Of a DNA stretch of 63,729 nucleotides, positions 59,823 to 63,729 are shown piece by piece. The stretch comes from Acetobacterium fimetarium (GTDB lineage: Bacteria; Bacillota; Clostridia; Eubacteriales; Eubacteriaceae): assembly GCF_014284475.1 (NCBI RefSeq), contig NZ_WJBC01000017.1:1-63729 (forward strand). The letters run 5' to 3'. The notes beneath the pieces are model-generated. The model did no database searches and was not told the DNA's origin. It saw nothing but the letters and a program-made list of their open reading frames with translations. Both the position numbers and the translations under genes were made by a program. Every line of letters begins with the position of its first letter. Position 1 is the stretch's first letter.

Positions 59823-60869
59823 TTGAAGATTAAAGAATTTTTAATAGATGAAGAATGTTCTATGTTGGAAGCGATGGAATTGTTGGATAAAGTGGCGAAG
59901 AAAGTTTTATTTATTACTAAACAGGATCAATTAATTGCTGCGATTACTGACGGGGACATCAGAAGATGGATATTAAAAAAGGGAAACCTTGATGCGAAAG
60001 TTAAAGATGTCGCAAATTACAGTCCTATTTATATTTTTGAAAAAGATAAATTGTCTGCCAGAGAGTATATGAAAAAGCATTCAGTTGAGGCGCTTCCGAT
60101 TGTTGATGAAAATAGGCACATACTTTCGATCCTATTTTGGGATAACGAGGAAATCAGCAATAGAAAAAAATTGGATGTTCCTATCGTTATCATGGCTGGT
60201 GGTCTTGGAACGCGGCTTTATCCTTATACAAAAATACTTCCTAAGCCTTTAATCCCGATTGGAGAAATCCCAATTGTCGAACATATTATTAACCGATTTA
60301 ATCGAGAAGGAAGCAACGATTTCTATTTGATTATCAATCATAAGAAAAATATGATCAAGGCCTATTTTAATGAAATTAATAAAAGTTATAAAATCACCTA
60401 TATCGATGAGGAAAAACCACTTGGAACAGGGGGGGGGTTAAGCCTTTTGAAAGGTAAAATAAAATCAACATTTATACTTTCAAATTGCGATATCCTTATT
60501 AAAGAAGATTATGAAAAGATGTACAGTTATCATAAGATAGAAAAAAATCTGATTACAATGATCTGCTCGCTAAAAAAAATAAAGATACCATATGGTGTAG
60601 TTGAAATTGGGGAAAATGGCGAGATTGAAAGTATGACTGAAAAGCCTGAGTTGTCTTTTTTTACGAATACGGGAATGTATATAGTAGAATCAAAAATTAT
60701 TGAAGAAATGTCAGAAAATAGGGCTATTGATTTTCCAGATATAATAGAACAGTATAAGAACGCGGGTGAGAAAATCGGTGTTTACCCCATTAGTGCAAAT
60801 GCATGGATGGATATGGGGCAACTTGATGAAATGGAAGAAATGAGTAGAAGGTTAGAACAAAATGAATGA
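59823..60869 (+). CDS. CBS-domain nucleotidyltransferase (PtmE-like)
   Basis: The 348-residue protein has a pair of CBS motifs in the first 115 residues and a sugar-phosphate nucleotidyltransferase domain after them (VIMAGGLGTRLYPYTKILPK, then LGTGGGLSLL). This fusion matches PtmE of Campylobacter, which makes GDP-GlcNAc for legionaminic acid. The start is TTG at 59823 with GGGAGGAGG before it. From about here onward the DNA is AT-richer than the flagellar part. The assignment of the sugar substrate rests on neighbouring legB and legC. Confidence 0.82.
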   Translation: MKIKEFLIDEECSMLEAMELLDKVAKKVLFITKQDQLIAAITDGDIRRWILKKGNLDAKVKDVANYSPIYIFEKDKLSAREYMKKHSVEALPIVDENRHILSILFWDNEEISNRKKLDVPIVIMAGGLGTRLYPYTKILPKPLIPIGEIPIVEHIINRFNREGSNDFYLIINHKKNMIKAYFNEINKSYKITYIDEEKPLGTGGGLSLLKGKIKSTFILSNCDILIKEDYEKMYSYHKIEKNLITMICSLKKIKIPYGVVEIGENGEIESMTEKPELSFFTNTGMYIVESKIIEEMSENRAIDFPDIIEQYKNAGEKIGVYPISANAWMDMGQLDEMEEMSRRLEQNE

Positions 60870-60945
60870 GAAGTTGAAGTAGTGAAGAGTGTTCAAACTT
60901 GCTGTCAAAAAACAATATGAACAAATAATATGAGGAGAAAATTTT

Positions 60946-61605
60946 ATGAATTCTTTTGATAATGTCTGGGAAGAAATCCATAGCACACAAGAATGGGGTC
61001 AATATCCGGCTGAGCATGTCATTCGATATGTAGCAAGAAATTTTTATAAAAAAGATCGGAAGAACACAAAATTACTTGATTTTGGTTGTGGTGGAGGTGC
61101 CCATACATGGTATCTGGCACGAGAAGGATTTGATGTATTTGCCTTTGATGGTTCACCTTCAGCTGTAGAAAAAACAAAAAAAAGATTAGAGTGAGAAGGT
61201 TTAACGGCGCACTTACAAGTTATGGATGGGGTGCAAATGGATTATCCCATTGATTATTTCGATGGAATTATAGATAGTGCAACAATATATTCAAATACAT
61301 ACAGTGCAATTGTTGAAATGTATGATAGATGCTACAATGTGCTAAAGAAAAATGGTGGCTTATTCACAAGTTGTTTTACGAAGTATACTGATGGTTTTGG
61401 TACAGGCACACAAATTGAGGATAATACATATAGAGATTTAATAAAAGGTCGTTTAAGCGGAAGAGGAATTGTTCATTTCTTTACTGACAAAGAATTATTT
61501 GATGTTCTTACAAAATGTGGTTTTATAAATATACACATTGATACGATGACATATACTGATAATGGCACTAAAGTTGAGATGCTATTAGCTCAAGCAGAAA
61601 AATAA
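60946..61605 (+). pseudogene. SAM-dependent methyltransferase gene with an in-frame TGA
   Basis: One continuous frame of 220 codons encodes a class I methyltransferase: SAM motif KLLDFGCGGGAHTWYLAREG, then FAFDGSPSAVEKTKKRLE and, after the stop, VMDGVQMDYPIDYFDGIIDS and LKKNGGLFTSCFTKYTD. Codon 83 (61192-61194) is TGA and the frame resumes at once, so a single base change from CGA or a similar codon explains it. The ribosome site GAGGAG is intact. Read-through, selenocysteine or a sequencing error are alternatives. Two fragments would each lack half of the fold. Confidence 0.75.
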
Positions 61606-61696
61606 TGATATATATGACAAATTGTAAAGAATGTGTTCTATTGATTGTCATGTTAATAGAAACGTTGATACGATACAATTGGTTGAGGAGTAATTC

Positions 61697-62743
61697 ATGG
61701 AACTTGGCAGTGAATTTAACATAAGACTTGAAGAGTTAGAAGAAACTCAGAATTCGATTTATCATAGATTAAAGAATTATAATAGTTGCTATTTAGATAG
61801 TGGCAGAAGTGCGATTAAGTTAATTTTAAAAGAGCTAAAAATGGGTGAGGTGTTATTACCTGAATACATTTGCGATTCTGTTATTCAGGCATTTTTAGGT
61901 TTTGATATAAAATTCTATCGATTGAAGGAAGATTTGACGATAGATTTAGATGATTTGCACAGTAGAGTTAATGATGATACCAGAGTAGTTTACTTGATGC
62001 ACTATTTCGGAGTTCTTCAGCCTGAAAAAATTCTTGAGCAAGTTTTATTTATAAAAAATCAAAATAATTTTATCATAATTGAGGATACAACACATAGCTT
62101 GTTTTCAAAGTTACAAACTATTGGAGATTATTGTGTCTGCAGTTTAAGAAAATGGTTTGCAATACCTGATGGCGGTGTACTTTACTCGAAAAACTCTCTT
62201 GAATGTTGTAATTTGATTGATTTGAAAACAAATAAAAGTATTAACAAAGCATATGGAATGATATTAAAAACTCTTTATCTTGTTAATGAAATTGAGGTAA
62301 ATTTACTATATAGAAAGATCTTTATTGATGCTGAAAAAGAAATTGATGAAAATGAAGAAATTAAAAAAATATCAAAGTTTTCTGAATATCTTTTAAAATG
62401 TTATAATGTATCATATTTAATTACAAAAAGAAAAGAAAATTATGCACAATTGTTAAGAGAAATAGTGGCTATAGGGTTGAAGCCAATTGTGGAAATTGAA
62501 GAAGCGTGTTGCCCTTTTGTGTTGCCAATAAGTATAGACAAAAGAGATGATTTAAGGGCATATTTAGAAAAAAACAAAGTATATTGTGCTATTCATTGGC
62601 CATTAGAAAAAACATCTCTTTATGAAAATTTGCGATCAAGAAATATGTCTATGAAGATATTATCATTACCGATAGATCAACGTTACGGAACTTATGAAAT
62701 ATCTTATTTAATTAGTGTGCTAAAGGATTATGGTGAGAGTTAA
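61697..62743 (+). CDS. DegT/DnrJ-fold PLP aminotransferase-like protein
   Basis: The 348-residue protein shows the start of the fold (YLDSGRSAIKLILKELKMGE, VLLPEYICDSV), the FIIIEDTTHSLF region with the PLP-contact aspartate, and the probable PLP lysine in SLRKWFAIPDGG. Overall similarity to sugar aminotransferases is weak. It could act on a sugar or another small molecule of the surface-modification pathway. The gene is AT-rich. The next gene starts two bases after its stop. Confidence 0.72.
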   Translation: MELGSEFNIRLEELEETQNSIYHRLKNYNSCYLDSGRSAIKLILKELKMGEVLLPEYICDSVIQAFLGFDIKFYRLKEDLTIDLDDLHSRVNDDTRVVYLMHYFGVLQPEKILEQVLFIKNQNNFIIIEDTTHSLFSKLQTIGDYCVCSLRKWFAIPDGGVLYSKNSLECCNLIDLKTNKSINKAYGMILKTLYLVNEIEVNLLYRKIFIDAEKEIDENEEIKKISKFSEYLLKCYNVSYLITKRKENYAQLLREIVAIGLKPIVEIEEACCPFVLPISIDKRDDLRAYLEKNKVYCAIHWPLEKTSLYENLRSRNMSMKILSLPIDQRYGTYEISYLISVLKDYGES

Positions 62744-62745
62744 GA

Positions 62746-63729
62746 ATGCTGGTTATAACCCATCAATACAAAGAAAAATGGAATAATATAGTCAAGTCAT
62801 TTTCAAACTGGGATATTTATTATCTTCATGAGTATGCGGTGTCTTTTATGAAGCATGGAGATGGAATACCTTTGCTATTTTATTATGAAGCTATTAATTG
62901 TAGAATGTGTTATGTTGACATGTTAAATGATATTTCAGAAATGACAGTTTTTAATGAGGTACTTCTAGCACATAGGTATTTTGATTTAACAACACCTTAT
63001 GGTTATGGAGGTCCAATGGTTGAAGGTGATTTTGATCCTGTAAATCAAAAAAAATTTCTTGCTGAATTAAATGTTTATTGTGTGAAAAATAAAATTGTCA
63101 GTCAGTTTATTCGGTTCCACCCACTATTAAATAATCAGATATATATGAAAGATTTAAGTAAAACGGTAGAATTAAAAAAAACGATAACAATTGATACTAC
63201 AACACCCGAAATAATTAATAATAACATGATCAGTAAGTGCCGTAATATGGTAAGAAAAGCAAAAAAATTGGGAGTATCAATAAAATATGATACGGGTGAT
63301 CATATAGACGAATTTATTAGGCTTTATGAATTGACAATGAAAGAAAATAATGCAAGTTCGTATTATTATTTCAAGCAAGAATATTATGATTATTTAATAA
63401 GTGATTTGACTGATAATACGATTTATTTCTATTCTTACGTTGAAGATATTATGATAAGTGCCGCAATTTTTTTCTATAATGACAAGTATATGCATTATCA
63501 TTTGTCTGGTACACGTAAAGAATACCGACATTTAGCTTCAATGAATTTATTACTTGCTGAGGCTGCTTTATGGGCATCAGATCGTGGAATAAAATTTCTG
63601 CATCTGGGAGGCGGAGTCGGAGATATGGATAGTGATAGTTTGTTTAAATTTAAAAAACAATTTAACAGAAATGGTGAATTGCCATTTTATATAGGTAGAA
63701 ATATATTTGATATAGAAGCATATAATGAG
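62746..63729 (+). CDS. FemAB/GNAT-type acyltransferase (partial)
   Basis: The frame starts at ATG 62746 and is open for 328 codons to the right edge, so the C-terminus is cut. The second half resembles the GNAT fold of FemAB proteins (MISKCRNMVRKAKKLGVSIK, FYSYVEDIMISAAIFFYNDK, YHLSGTRKEYRHLASMNLLL, FLHLGGGVGDMDSDSLFKFK). FemAB-like enzymes transfer amino acids or acyl groups, and some act in sugar or surface-polymer modification. An acylation step for the flagellin sugar would fit the position, but this is inference. Confidence 0.7.
   Translation, partial: MLVITHQYKEKWNNIVKSFSNWDIYYLHEYAVSFMKHGDGIPLLFYYEAINCRMCYVDMLNDISEMTVFNEVLLAHRYFDLTTPYGYGGPMVEGDFDPVNQKKFLAELNVYCVKNKIVSQFIRFHPLLNNQIYMKDLSKTVELKKTITIDTTTPEIINNNMISKCRNMVRKAKKLGVSIKYDTGDHIDEFIRLYELTMKENNASSYYYFKQEYYDYLISDLTDNTIYFYSYVEDIMISAAIFFYNDKYMHYHLSGTRKEYRHLASMNLLLAEAALWASDRGIKFLHLGGGVGDMDSDSLFKFKKQFNRNGELPFYIGRNIFDIEAYNE

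Noticed and set aside
61192-61194. Selenocysteine at the TGA of the methyltransferase
   Set aside because: The TGA lies at the end of a basic helix where homologues would carry a charged residue, not at a redox site. A mutation is more likely, although read-through cannot be excluded.

Overview
The window looks like a chromosomal segment of a Gram-positive anaerobe of the Eubacteriales, most likely an Acetobacterium- or Eubacterium-like acetogen. Supporting signs are a T-box leader, a c-di-GMP-I riboswitch, HPr kinase, a flagellum without L/P-ring genes, sigma-54 control of a molybdenum hydroxylase, and many ferredoxin-type proteins. The genus is inferred. No tRNA, rRNA, CRISPR or prophage was seen.

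Region 1 (1-840) is the end of a decayed IS607-type element: tnpB runs off the left edge and only the tail of the serine-recombinase gene tnpA remains. Region 2 (845-18190) is a molybdenum-hydroxylase island. A NifS-like cysteine desulfurase is divergent from an ArsR-type regulator and an XdhC protein. A near-perfect sigma-54 promoter and long leader then precede a Mop-type aldehyde oxidoreductase and about ten accessory genes: FAD/Fe-S/CCG oxidoreductase, small CxxC protein, methyltransferase, C-GCAxxG-C-C protein, radical SAM protein TrsS, CoA-ligase-like protein, second XdhC, MobA-like/HD fusion and histidine phosphatase. The last gene is a sigma-54 activator. The order matches, from memory, the Desulfovibrio DVU_1559 to DVU_1551 set. 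Its chemistry is not established, and it is the best candidate here for an undescribed system: cofactor maturation for a Mop-type enzyme.

Region 3 (18383-28330) holds a second C-GCAxxG-C-C gene, a DUF308 membrane protein, a cold-shock gene with a structured leader, and the uvrC-hprK-PHP-prfA group. A four-cluster ferredoxin gene and a T-box-controlled glycyl-tRNA synthetase follow. Two families of palindromic repeats lie in these gaps, one flanking glyS in inverted orientation.

Region 4 (28458-54957) is the flagellar and chemotaxis locus. It opens with a sigma-A promoter and a c-di-GMP-I riboswitch whose 3' strand can also pair with the arm of a downstream terminator. Then come fliK, flgD, a TIGR02530-type gene, flgE, flbD, fliM, fliY, cheY, fliO, fliP, fliQ, fliR, flhB, flhA, fliA, two flgG-type rod genes, fapA, cheC, cheD, cheW and cheB, followed by flgM, an flgN-like gene, flgK, flgL, a DUF6470 gene and flagellin. 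motAB, fliL, flhF/flhG, fliE-fliJ, flgB/C, csrA and fliW are not in the window. Several good sigma-28 promoters lie in the late part, two of them in tandem before flagellin.

Region 5 (55073-63729) starts at another sigma-28 promoter. It encodes an unknown protein, a Maf-type (DUF115) glycosyltransferase, LegB, LegC and a PtmE-like nucleotidyltransferase, so it probably makes and attaches a legionaminic-acid-type sugar to flagellin. Past about 60.9 kb the DNA becomes visibly more AT-rich: a methyltransferase gene broken by an in-frame TGA, a DegT-fold protein and a FemAB-like acyltransferase that runs off the right edge.
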